A stretch of DNA of 64,000 bases, from contig NC_081844.1 in assembly GCF_963259705.1 (NCBI RefSeq), forward strand, positions 23,793,715-23,857,714. The letters run 5' to 3'. Source of the DNA: Myotis daubentonii (lineage: Eukaryota > Chordata > Mammalia > Chiroptera > Vespertilionidae). Shown here one piece after another: positions 42,060-52,834 of the stretch. Positions within the stretch are counted from its first letter, which is position 1, and each line of letters starts with the position of its first letter. Under the pieces are notes generated by a model that worked only from the letters and a program-made list of their open reading frames with translations, was not told the DNA's origin and made no database searches. Both the position numbers and the translations under genes were made by a program.

Positions 42060-42620
42060 GAATAATACTCATTTGTAAACCAGATCATGTCATTACTCTG
42101 CTTAAAACCTTCAAAGGCTTATCATACTTAGAATGAAACCTAAGATCTTTACTGTGGCTTAGGAGGCCCTGCAGGGTGACCTCAGTTGACCTCTGCAGGC
42201 CTCATCTAACAGACTCCCTCTTGTCACCACTTTCAAGCCCTGCTGGCTTGTCTTTCAGCACAAGCTTATTCCTGCTGCAGGGCTTTGCACTTGCTGTTCC
42301 CTCTGTCTGGAATCTGCTTCCTTCAGATAATTGTATGGTTGTCTCATTCTCATCATTTATGGTTCAACTCAAATGTCCCTCTCAAGCCTTCCTGGACCAC
42401 CCTAGTTAAAGTAGCTCTTCCTTAATCACATCACCCTGCTTTATTATCTCAGAATCTGTACTTAATGTTGGTTTTGAGTTGTGCTTGTTATCGTTCGTCA
42501 TCCCTTAATAGATTAAAAACTGGCTGTGGACAGAGATCTTAACCTGCCTCACATTGACCTCTCAATGTATTTTTGGAGATTAGGATAGGGCCTCACACAA
42601 AATCTTCAGTAGATTTTTAA
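42060..42620 (+). repeat. LINE L2 3' fragment
   Basis: 'ccagatcatgtcattactct', 'gcttaaaaccttcaaaggct', 'cagggctttgcacttgctgt' and 'ttccctctgtctggaatctg' follow the L2 consensus order. It is ancient and noncoding. Confidence 0.7.
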
Positions 42621-43000
42621 AAAAAAGAATAAATCCATATAAAAGGCTTAGCATAATACCTGGAATGTGAAAAACAATAAACATGAGCTAAAAACAAAAC
42701 AAAACATGAGCTGTTAGTACTACATAGTAAAAGATAAAGTCTTCATTCTTATGTAATATTTCGGGTGCACATACTTGAAAAACTATAAGAAGTGCTCAAA
42801 CAAAATACACTTTCACTCATTGCCCAGATTAAGAAGTAAAACATTAGGGATGCAACGAAAGGCCCCTGCCTCAAACCTACTCCTTTCCCTCCAATGTAAC
42901 TACAACCCTAGATTTGGTGTTTATTTTTCTGTGCATGTTGTATATCTTTATATGCATGTATCTTTAAACAATATATAGTATTGTATATCATGTTCTATAA

Positions 43001-43285
43001 TCTATATACATAAAAGCCTAAATGACCGTTATGACCAGTTGACTGGTTGCTATGATGTGCACTGACCACCAGGGAGCAGACGCTCAATGCAGGAGCTGCC
43101 CCCTGGTGGTCAATGCACTCCCACAGCCAACCTCCCACGGCCAGTCAACCTCCATGGTCCCTCCCCCTGGCCGGCTGGCCCCAGTCAGCCCTGTTTGGGA
43201 CTGGGTGAGGTGGCCCCAATTGGCTCCAATCACTGACCAGGCCAAGGACCCTGCCTGTGCACAAATTCGTGCACCAAGCCTCTAG
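43001..43285 (+). mobile_element. HeliBat-type non-autonomous Helitron
   Basis: It starts TCTATATACATAAAAGCC and ends with a palindrome (gtgcacaaattcgtgcac) followed by CTAG. It is inserted between A and T with no target duplication. These are the structural marks of a Helitron, and the termini match the vesper-bat HeliBat family. Confidence 0.88.
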
Positions 43286-43324
43286 TTTTATATAAATGAT
43301 ATAAGTACAAAAAAGAGTTAACCT

Positions 43325-43545
43325 GTCCAGCTGGTGTAGCTCAGTGGTTGAGGGTTGACCTATGAACCAGGAGGTCATGGTTTGATTCCCTGTTGTGGCA
43401 CATTCCTGGGTTGTGGACTCCATCCCCAGTAGGGGGTGTGCAGGAGGCAGCTGATCCATGAATCTCTCTCATCATTGATGTTTCTCTCTCTCTCTCCCCC
43501 TCTCCCTTCCTCTCTGAAATCAATAAAAATATATTTAAAAAAAAA
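43325..43545 (+). repeat. Ves SINE with clear TSD
   Basis: A typical Ves body from 'ccagctggtgtagctcagtg' to 'aaatcaataaaaatatattt'. The target duplication agttaacct lies on both sides (43316-43324 and 43546-43554). Confidence 0.9.
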
Positions 43546-43650
43546 AGTTAACCTAACAGACCTAACACTACTATTCTTGGAAAGGCCTATGGGCAGTGTT
43601 GGTCCTTGGCTGGTGTCTAGGAACTTGGATTTTAGGAGGGTTCCCACTAG

Positions 43651-44027
43651 TCTATATATATAAAAGCCTAAGCAACCATCCGACCGTTTGACTGGCTGAC
43701 CAGTAGCTATGACGTGCATTGACCACCAGGGGGCAAACACTCAACGCAGGAGCGGAAACCACAGGCATGGAAACATGGAACAGACTGATGAATCTCGGGA
43801 GGGAGGGAAGAGAGGGGAGGGCGGGAAGAGATTAACCAAAGATCTTATATGCATACTAGAGGCCCGGTGCATGGATACATGCACCGGGTGGGGTCCCTCT
43901 GCCTGGCCTGTGGGGATTGGGCCCAAACCGGCTCTCCGATATCCCCCAAGGGGTCCCAGATTGCAAGAGGGTACAGGCCAGGCTGAGGGACCCCACTGCT
44001 GCACGAATCCGTGGACTGAGCCTCTAG
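43651..44027 (+). mobile_element. HeliBat-type Helitron, composite with two inverted 3' termini
   Basis: It starts TCTATATATATAAAAGCC and ends 'ggactgagcctctag' before T. An internal ctagaggcccggtgcatg at 43854 is the reverse complement of a Helitron 3' end. Thus 43854-44027 is bounded by two 3' hairpin ends facing outward. This may be a Helitron-on-Helitron insertion or a standing HeliBat arrangement. Confidence 0.8.
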
Positions 44028-44599
44028 TCCTTAAATAATAAGAGTGGTTTGTGGTGCCTTACCTATTTGTACATTGTGGTTTTACATTGTGGTTTACGTT
44101 AAACACCTGCTTTCTTTCTGGAGCTTGAAATGTTGGTACTTGATCAGACCCCAATACATATTTTAGCACTGAGTTTCTAATGAGCTTCCCTGGTCGACAA
44201 CATTTCACACAAGTTGCCACAGTTCTACTGCAGGAACTAAGTGTGTCCCATGTGACTCCACTAGGAGAGGACTTGAGGAAGCTTGCCCCGGTTTCTTCCA
44301 GACTTCACCCCATGTGTCTTTTCCCTTGGCTAATTTTGCTTTGTATTCTTTCATGCTAAATTCTGTGAGTCTTCCTAAAGAATCATTGAACCTGGAGGTG
44401 ATCTTGGGGAACCTTGACACAATATCATACTGGATGTATATCCTGACAGCGCTGGATCTAGGGTAAGGCAAGCAAGGCACATAGGGTACCAAATTTGACA
44501 TGCTCACTCCCAGGGTCACTTAAGTGTCCAACAAGTACTTACATGATCTTGAGGGTGAGTGCCTCCTAAAATTTTCACCCTAGACACATCACTTGCTTC

Positions 44600-45950
44600 A
44601 TTCTAGTCCCTACCCTAACTTATAAACTTGCTTTTTTCGTCCAATATAATGCTTTGAGATTTATCTATGTTGACACATGTATGTAGCTCTAATTCATTTA
44701 TTTTTACTGCTAGAAATCTGTGCTTTCTGATGTAGCCACTAGCTACCTGCAGCTGAAACATTTATTTTCCCATTCACACTAACCAAATTTCATATGTTTA
44801 ATAGGCACCTGTGGCTAGTGGCTACTGCATTGGACAGCATGGATAGAGAACACTTTCATGATCATAGAAAGTTTTGTTGGACAGTCACCCCTTGATATTT
44901 AGGTGTTTCAGATTTCTATTACAAACAGTGTTACAGTGTTCATAGTTATGTATGTCTCCTTGTGTACACATGCAGGAGTTTCTCTAGGATACTTACCTAG
45001 GAGTTAAATTGCTGGCTTATGGGTTATGGGAGTATTCACCTTTACTAAATATTGACAATTTGCTCTTCAAAATGATCATCCCAGTTTTCACTCCCCATCA
45101 CCAGTGTTGTTATTGCTCAGTGTCCTCATCAACACTTGATTTTATCAGATTTTTACATTTTTGTCTTTTGATGGATGTGAAGTAGTGGTTTCAGTTTGCA
45201 TTACCTTGATTATTGTGAGGTTGAGCTATTTTCATATGCTTATTGATTGATTGCCTTCTGTTAATTGCATGTTCATATCTTTGCCCATTTTCCTATTGGG
45301 TTGTCATCATCTTACTCAGTTCAGGAGTTCTTCTCACATCTGAGATTTTTATGAAAAGGCAAATTTCAGGTTACTTTTGATGTTCAGAATTTATTATTAT
45401 TACTAGAGGCCCGATGCATGAAGAGATTCATGCAATAGGCCTTCCTTTCCCTGGCTGCCGGCACCAGTTTTCCTCTGGCACCTGGGACCCAGGCCTTCGC
45501 TCTGGCCACAGCGGAGAAGCCAAGCCTCGAGGCTTCTCCACTCCAACTGCAGCAGAGAAGCCAAGCCTCTTCAGTGTTCAGTCATCTTCAGTGTTCAGTC
45601 GTCTTCAGTCTTCGCTCTATGTCTGCATATGCAAATTAACTGCCATCTTTGTTGGGTTAATTTGCATACACATCCTGATTGGCTGGTGGGCATAGCAGAG
45701 TGACACCAATTTACATGTTTCTCTTTTATTAGTGTAGATTTTAATGTCATCAGAATTATCAACATATATTTTGTGTGGGGTTTTGTGCCTTGCTTAAGAA
45801 ATCTTACCTTGAGATTAATAAGGTATCCTACTGTGTTTTCTTCTGGAAGTTTTACTTTTCATATTTAGCTTTTAAAAAAAATCTGCCTGGACTTTGTTTT
45901 TATTTTTTTCACATGGATAACCAGTTGTCCCAGTTCCATTTATTGACTAA
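44600..45950 (+). repeat. Ancient L1 3' UTR fragment, split by a HeliBat
   Basis: 'catgttcatatctttgccca', 'ttttcctattgggttgtcat' and, after the Helitron, 'ttttcttctggaagttttac' and 'cacatggataaccagttgtc' are in the order of the mammalian L1 3' region. A different old repeat, with 'ggctagtggctactgcattg', appears to sit at about 44700-44890. Confidence 0.65.
45403..45738 (-). mobile_element. HeliBat-type Helitron inserted in L1
   Basis: In minus orientation it starts TCTACACTAATAAAAGAG and ends 'gcatcgggcctctag', flanked by T. It splits the L1 fragment without a target duplication. Confidence 0.85.
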
Positions 45951-45953
45951 TCC

Positions 45954-47517
45954 AGTGGTTCTCAAAATGTGACCTTCTGTGGATCCCCAAGAGTCTTTTA
46001 GGGGGTCCAGAATATAAACTCTTTTCATAATAATTTAAAGGAGTTATTTGCCTTTGTCATTTGTGCTGTGTTATGTGCATTATTGGTATAAAAGCAATGG
46101 TGGGTAAAAACTGCTGGCACCTTAGCAGGAATCAATGCAAAGTCACCAAACGCTAGCAGTACTTGTTATTGTATTCCTCACCCCCACACATTCAATGTTA
46201 AACAAAATACTTTCACTTAAGAATACCTTTGAAGAAGCAGTGAAAAGTAGTAATTGTGTTAAAGCTTTAGCTCTGCAGCAGGTCTTTTTAATATTCAGTA
46301 TGGTGGCATAGGAAGTTTGCATAGAGCATTTCTAGTGCATGGAAGAATGATGGCAGTTTAGATAATATACTTTTACAGTTGTTTGAGTTGAGATAAAACT
46401 GGCAACTTTTTTCATGGAGCATCATTTTTACTTGAAAGAATGACAGACTATGGTTACTCAGATTAGGATATTTGGCAGATATTTTCTCAGAAACGAATGA
46501 AGTGAGCTGGTCACTGCAAGGACAACTTATGGTTGCCCATGATAAAATTCAAGCTTTCAAGCAAAACTTAGATATTTTGGAAAATTTTATTCACTACCAT
46601 GAATCTGGCAACTTTTCAGTATTTAAAAGCTTTTTGATGAAACCAATGATGATATTTGCAAATAATGACTTTAAAAATATTGTGTAGTGAAATGTAATAA
46701 CTCAGTAGATCAGTATTTTCTCAAAGACCAATGTATGATGTTACAAAAGCATGATAGGGGAAAGATCAATTAAAACTGCATGACAAATATGTTTCAATGT
46801 AATGCACTAAATTGATACAGTTTCCTGTTCCACATTGTAACTAACTTTAATACACCGCCACTTGAGTTTTGGTGTAGTAACAGAGTAGAATACCCTCAAT
46901 TAGCTGAAAAGGCTATAATACTTCTCCCATTTACAACTATTTATCAATGTAAGGCTGGATTTTCTTCATATTCTTCAACCAAAACAGCATATTGTAACAT
47001 ATTGATTGCAGTAGCCTATGTGAGAACCCAGTTGTCTTCCATTAAGCTAGTAGGAGCTTTACAAAAATGTAAAATAATGCCATTCTTTTCACTGCTTTGT
47101 TTATAAGTAAATAAATAAATACATTTTAATTATAGCTTATGTTAACATTTAATAAACTTATTAACTAATTTAAGTTAGTTAAGTATTTAATTTTTAAATC
47201 AGTTTTAATTTCCAGATCAGTCAATATAAATAGAAATAAACCCTATGCCTATAAACAATAACTCTTTAGGTTTCTCATTAATTTTTTTTTAATATATTTT
47301 ATTGATTTTTCACAGAGAGGAAGGGAGAGGGATAGAGAGCTAGAAACATCGATGAGAGAGAAACATCGATCAGCTGCCTCCTGCACATCTCCCACTGGGG
47401 ATGTGCCCGCAACCCAGGTACATGCCCTTGACCGGAATCGAACCTGGGACCTTTCAGTCCGCAGGCCGACGCTCTATCCACTGAGCCAAACCGGTTTCGG
47501 CTCTCATTAATTTTTTA
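45954..47517 (+). pseudogene. Relic of an autonomous hAT transposon, transposase decayed
   Basis: The left end cagtggttctcaaaatgtga is hAT-like. An ORF fragment at 46472-46687 (ADIFSETNEVSWSLQGQL...KIQAFKQNLDILE) resembles the 'ADIF..LNELN.SLQG...KI.AFKKKL' block of Charlie/ZBED-type hAT transposases. 'accaaaacagcatattgtaa' farther on also fits this class. Frameshifts and stops fill the rest. A Ves SINE at 47285-47503 interrupts the right end. Confidence 0.6.
47285..47503 (-). repeat. Ves SINE, well preserved
   Basis: Reverse orientation: 'cacagagaggaagggagagg', 'gatcagctgcctcctgcaca', 'tcagtccgcaggccgacgct' and 'ctgagccaaaccggtttcgg'. One of the least diverged copies here. Confidence 0.9.
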
Positions 47518-47960
47518 AAAAGACTTAATTTTTTAAGAGCAGCTTTAGGTTCACAGCAAAGTTAAGAGTAAGTTACAGAGATTTCCCCTATACCCACAGC
47601 CCACCTCCTAACCCCCCATGCATAGCCTCCTCCTTTAACTTCCCCAGCAGGGTGGTACATTTGTTACAATTGATAAATTGTGTGGACACATCATATTCAG
47701 AGCATGAGGTCCATAGTTTACATTAGGGTTCACTCTTGTGTTGAACATTCTGTGGGTTTGGACAAATGTATGACATGTATATAGTCTCATACAGAGTTTC
47801 TTTCACAGACCTGAAATCTTTGGGGCTTTGCCTAGTCATCCCCTCCACCCCATCCTTGTTAATTTTTAAGAGGATAACGGAATCCCTATACTACAAAATT
47901 TGAGCTCCTCTAGACTAATCTATTCTTTTCTTAGTGACTTATAACCTCTGTCTAGAGCAA
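47510..47960 (+). repeat. L1 3' UTR fragment
   Basis: 'gcagctttaggttcacagca', 'gtggtacatttgttacaatt', 'gtttacattagggttcactc' and 'gtgggtttggacaaatgtat' match a well-known mammalian L1 segment. Confidence 0.7.
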
Positions 47961-47984
47961 GTTTCCATCTAGTCACAGGTCTCT

Positions 47985-48095
47985 TCATTGGCAGGGGAGG
48001 GGCCTACAACCAAGCTCTTGACCAGAATTAAACCTGGGATTGTTCAGTCCGCAAGCCGAGGCTCTATCCATTGAGCCAAGCCAACTAGGGCTCAC
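47985..48095 (-). repeat. Partial Ves SINE (head half)
   Basis: 'cttgaccagaattaaacctg', 'cagtccgcaagccgaggctc' and 'ttgagccaagccaactaggg' represent the tRNA-like head only. The tail is missing. Confidence 0.75.
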
Positions 48096-48104
48096 CACTT
48101 TCTT

Positions 48105-48328
48105 TTATTTTTATTTTTTTCAATGATTTTTAGAGAGAGGAAAGGAGAGGGTTAGAGAGATAGAAACATTGATGAGAGGAGCATCATCGATCGGCCTGCT
48201 GCCTCCTGCACGCCCCCTCTTGGTGATTGAGTCTGCAACCTGGACATATGCCCTGACCCCAAATCGAACTGGTGACCTCTTGATTCCTGGGTCAGTACTC
48301 AACTGCTGAACCAGACCAGTTGGGCTCA
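48105..48328 (-). repeat. Ves SINE
   Basis: Reverse orientation: 'tagagagaggaaaggagagg', 'gcctgctgcctcctgcacgc' and 'ctgaaccagaccagttgggc' at the head end. It abuts a plus-oriented copy, forming an inverted pair. Confidence 0.82.
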
Positions 48329-48329
48329 C

Positions 48330-48600
48330 ATTGATGTTTTTCTCTCTCTCTCTCCCTCTCCTTTCCTCTGTCTTTAAAAGTCATGCCTGGCTGGTCACAG
48401 TTCTATCCCTGGTCAGGGCATATGCCCAGGTTGCCGGCTTCATCTCCAGTGTGTGGGGTGTGCAGAAGGCAGCTGATTAATGATTCTCTCTCATCATTGA
48501 TGTTTTCTGTCTCTCCCTCTCCCTCTCCCTCTCCTTCTCCATTCCTCTCTGAAATCAATAAAAATACATTATAAAAATCAATAAAAATATATTTTTAAAA
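48330..48600 (+). repeat. Ves SINE (plus a short tail fragment)
   Basis: A stray Ves tail (48330-48380) leads into a copy with 'tatccctggtcagggcatat', 'agaaggcagctgattaatga' and (CCCTCT)n, then 'aaatcaataaaaatacatta'. Confidence 0.75.
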
Positions 48601-48799
48601 TTTATCCACTACTGGTAAACTGTTAATCTCTCATTGTATAACTTTATATTCTGCATATATTGTGCACACACAATTTTATATATGTATACACACTTTTTGC
48701 ATATATGTTTTTTAAACTGGGGCAGTCTTTTATATCCTTTTTACACTTAGTATTATGAATATATTTCCATGTAATTAATGTTCTTTTACATCTTTTGTT

Positions 48800-49027
48800 T
48801 TGTTTTGTTAATCCTCACCCGAGGGTAATTTTCCATTGATTTCTAGAGAGAATAGAAAGGAGGGGAGAGACATGAGAGAGACACATTGGCTGCCTCCTGA
48901 ACATGCACCTTTCCAGGGCCGGGGATCGAGCCTGCAACTGAGGTTACATGCCCTTGACCAGAATTGGACCTGAGACCCTTCAGTCTGCAGGCCAACAGTC
49001 TTACCACTGAGCCAAACTGGGTAGGGC
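48800..49027 (-). repeat. Ves-related SINE
   Basis: 'ttaatcctcacccgagggta', 'acacattggctgcctcctga', 'gacccttcagtctgcaggcc' and 'ctgagccaaactgggtaggg'. The left neighbour 48601-48799 is AT-rich with no gene. Confidence 0.8.
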
Positions 49028-49259
49028 TACATCCTCATTTTTAATTGTTACATGGTATTCTGTTTGTATTATTTGTTTATTTATTCTGTTTGTATTGATG
49101 TACATCATTTATGTAACTATTTTTATACTGAAATTTTAGATTATTCCTTATGTTTCACTCTTAAAAGCCTGACTCCAGTGAATCTTCTTGCTGCTGAGTC
49201 TTCATGCCCATGTGTGATTCCTTAGGCTTGATTCCCAGGAGAGGACTGGTTGGCTTAAG

Positions 49260-49471
49260 CAATGGTTTTCAACCTGTGGGTTGCGACCCCTTTGGCGGTC
49301 GAATGACCCTTTCACAGGGGTTGCCTAAGACCATCCTGCATATCAGATATTTATATTACGATTCATAACAGTAGCAACATTACAGTTATGAAGTAGCAAT
49401 GAAAATAATTTTATGGTTGGGTCACAACATGAGGAACTGTATTTAAATGGCCAGAAGGTTGAGAACCACTG
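49260..49471 (+). mobile_element. SPIN-type hAT MITE
   Basis: It starts caatggttttcaacctgtgg and ends aaggttgagaaccactg. 'gggttgcgacccctttggcg' is the SPIN signature. The flanks ggcttaag and gcttaaag suggest an eroded 8-bp duplication. It is nearly the reverse complement of the 15708-15919 copy. Confidence 0.9.
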
Positions 49472-50273
49472 GCTTAAAGTGAGGACTTCAGTTGTGAGAA
49501 GCTGGGATTGTTTGGTCAGAGGCAGAGGCTGGTGGAAGACAGTAGGACAGGACAGATAGAAAAGACTAGCAGTTATTAGGGTTTTGGTCAAGGAGAGTCC
49601 AGGTTAAGTGAAAAGTGATTGATATAAATAGGAAGGGAAAAACCAGCAGGTGCCTGTCATCACTGCTGGTTTCCATGACTGCCATGTTTGAAAGGGTAAG
49701 AGAGGACCCGACTAAGCTTGAAATGTTGTGGGTATAGAGGTCCATCCTCAGCCCAGCTCCCCAAGAGTTTGTGGGAGAGAGGAGGTTTTCTCAAGGCCAG
49801 AGGCTCCAGTGCTCTCAGTCCTTTGGGGATCTGAAAAGACTCTTCTGTTGCTCTGAATTAAGGCCTTCCCTTTGGCTTGATTCCCAGGGGTCCACCCTGG
49901 ACAGTCCTACTACTAGCTACATAGAGACCATCAGGTGTAGTCAGTGGGCATTTCCTCTGACTCTGGGAGCCAGATTGTCAGCTTCCTTTATTGTGTGCCA
50001 AGTGGGGTTGGTGGGCAGTGATGAGAAGTGGGCAACTGCAGCTGCATGCAGATAGCCCTAGAGGCAGCCCTGGGATCTAAGACCAAGATGGAGGCCTGGT
50101 GCAGCACTTTTTTATTAGCTGAGTGAATGTGGGTGTGTTCTCTAACTATTGTGGGGATATTCTCTAACTTTTCTGGGCTTCAGTTTCTGCAGCTCTAAGT
50201 GGGGCTAAGTAACACCTGCCTCACTGGGTCATTGAAAACATTAAATTGGATAGCATATGTAAAGTATCTAGAG

Positions 50274-50495
50274 CAGTCTTTCTCAACCTTGGAGGCACAT
50301 TAGAATCACCTGGGAATCTTTTTAAAATCCTGATTTCTGGGCCTCATCCTCCAGAAATTCTGTTTCTTTGTTATGGGGTGGGGCCACAACATTAGTAACA
50401 AAGAAACAGAATTTCCTGAGTATGTGGCCCAGAAATCAGGATTTTAAAAAGATTCCTAGGTGATTCTAATGTGCAGCCAAGGTTGAGAACCACTG
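50274..50495. mobile_element. MER5A hAT MITE, long palindrome, intact TSD
   Basis: The inverted arms 'aggttgagaaccactg' and 'cagtctttctcaacct' extend inward about 90 bp ('aatcacctgggaatcttttt' against its complement). The target duplication atctagag is perfect (50266-50273 and 50496-50503). Confidence 0.85.
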
Positions 50496-51169
50496 ATCTA
50501 GAGGGTGTAGGCACTGTAAACTTGCTTAGTAATCTTATTTAAGTAAGTCATGTAATCACTTTAACCTCAGTTTTCTCATCTGATCAATAAGGATAATAAT
50601 ATATACCTTGTAATAAGTAAGGTGAAATGTAGAAAAGAGCTTTGAAATGATAAATCTCAATATAAAAGTTATTCCTATGTATGTGCAAATCCATGCCACT
50701 AACAACTACCTGAGGGTCATCAGTTGTCCAGCCCAGCAGATTTCTACTGTTTATGTAGTGGGTAAGCATGTGTAGGGCTGGAGAAAGTAAAGGACACAAT
50801 GGCAGAAGAACAGGCCGTGTTGTTATCTTAGGCCAGGGTTTTATTTTAAAATCAGACCATGAGGTCAAAACCACATATAGTTTATTAATTACCCATAAAG
50901 CTCCTGAATTGGCTCACAGGGACTCTCTCAGTAGATCCAGTAGAATCAGTTCCTTTTCCAGCATAGGAACAGATTTTGCCTTTTCTTGGGTTGGACACCG
51001 CTAAAATATTGAAGTTAGGTTTCAGGGCCATGTTGAATTAAAAATTTAGTATCACATGGTGAGAGAGGTGTGGGAACTGAGAGATAGAAACTCCCATTCA
51101 CAACTCCCATCATTCTTAGCTCTCATCTCAGGTTCACTCTGGTTCTTATGTTCAAGTCAGCTTTTTATT

Positions 51170-52830
51170 GTTTAACAAATATGTATTGATCACCTGTGTG
51201 CCAGATGCTATGCTAGAAACTGGAACAGCATTAAAAAAACACCATTCTATATTACCTTCTAATTGGGGAGGCAGAGAGTAAACAAGCAAGAAGGATAGTT
51301 TTGTGAGATGGGAGAACTATGAGAGATAAAGCAAGACCAGGTTTAGGAAATTCTGGAATGGCCAATAGCAGTTTAAATGGAAAAGCCTGCTGGGAAGCTC
51401 TGATTTGCAAAAGCTCTGCTAGAACAGCCAGTGCAAAGGCCCCGAGGCAGGCAGGAGTGCCTGCATGTTTGCAGATGAGAAGCCAAGTGTGGCTGGCGTG
51501 GAAGGAAGGAGGGGAGCCATGGGAATCAGCTCTGTAGGGCCTTGTCAGCAATTGAGCTGTTGGTCTTTCGTCTGGGTGAGAGAAGAGGCCATTGAATAGT
51601 TTTGAACCAAGGAAGGACAAAATATGCTTACCAGGATCTCTGTGGTTTCTGTGTTGAGAAAAGCCTGAAGGGGGACAAGAGAGCTAGTAAGGAGCCTGCT
51701 GCAGTAGTCCTAGTGAAAGATAGGGTTGGCTTGAACCAAAGTGGTGAGAACTAGTTAATGCTGGATATTTTAATGTTAGAGCTGCTGATGCATTTACTGT
51801 CAGAATAGATGTGGAGTATGAAACAAAGAGATGAGTTCAAGAGAAGCTGCAAGAGTTTTAGCTTGAGTCTTGGGATGGACTTGCCATTGAGGTGGGAAAG
51901 CATTTGGGAGGAGCTGGGGAGTGGTGGTCAGGAACTTAATCTGGTTTAGGACAGATTAAGTTTGAGATCCTAACAGACACCCAGGGGTAGATGTGGATTG
52001 GGATGTTGGATGAATGTAAATCTGGAGCTCAAGGTAGTTTAGACTGGAGCTCTATGTTCAGGACTCCTCAGCATATAGATAGCATTTAAAACCATGAGAT
52101 GGGACAAGCTCTCCCAAGGTAGGTAGGAAAAGGTCTAAGGCTGAGCTCCTGGCCTTGCCAACATTAAGAGGTCAAGAGATGAGAAGGCACCAGCCACCAG
52201 GACTGGGAAGGAGTGGCTGGGGAGGTGGGAGGAGAAACGGGGAAGTGTGGTGTTGAGGGCAGAGGAGCATGGAGATACTTTCACTGTTTGAGTGGTCCTT
52301 TCTCTATGCACTGGCAGTTCTATTTGAGGATACACATGCTGCAAATCCATTGTGTTGTCATTTTAGAAAAAGCGCCATTTCAGTAGTGTGTGGGAGGGGG
52401 AGATCTAGGAATCAGACAGGCACAGTGTAAAATTCCGTTTTGCTCTAATAAAGCCTGTGGACATAGTAGTATGTCCGGGCCAGGAAGGGCTTCTCTAGAT
52501 ACATGGCACAGTTGCCTGGCCCAGAGAGACTAGGGTGTGCATGCAGATATTGTAAGCCTCAGTTTCCCTGTCTTTAAAGTGGAGTTTTAATAACCTTTAC
52601 CCACCCTAGAGTGTTCAACGAAAAACTGTACCCGAATTGCTGCTCAGCCAGGCCCAAGAACCTACCAAGTTTTGAGTAGGTTCTGGTTCTGTGACTCCAG
52701 GCCTCTGCCATGGGTTCTAAATGTTACAGTGCAGGCTCTTCAGGGTCAGAGCCTCAGGTGGGTGCTCAGTGCAGATTCACTCACCAGTTTTCACCCCTCA
52801 ATGAGTCACACCACTCATCATTCCAAGAAA
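51170..52830. other. Intergenic, ancient repeat-like sequence, no gene
   Basis: Segments such as 'gtgcaaaggccccgaggcag', 'gtagggccttgtcagcaatt' and 'tcagcatatagatagcattt' recur across mammalian genomes as old interspersed repeats, but I cannot name the family. Unique sequence lies between. No exon is supported. The stretches 49480-50265 and 50504-51169 likewise show nothing coding. Confidence 0.4.
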
Positions 52831-52834
52831 TTCT

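Noticed and set aside
43375..43740. 121-codon minus-strand ORF
   Set aside because: It crosses a Ves SINE and Helitron junction. Repeat-derived chance ORF.
50274..50495. Long palindrome as a possible novel hairpin RNA
   Set aside because: Structure and termini are those of the MER5A MITE with an 8-bp target duplication.
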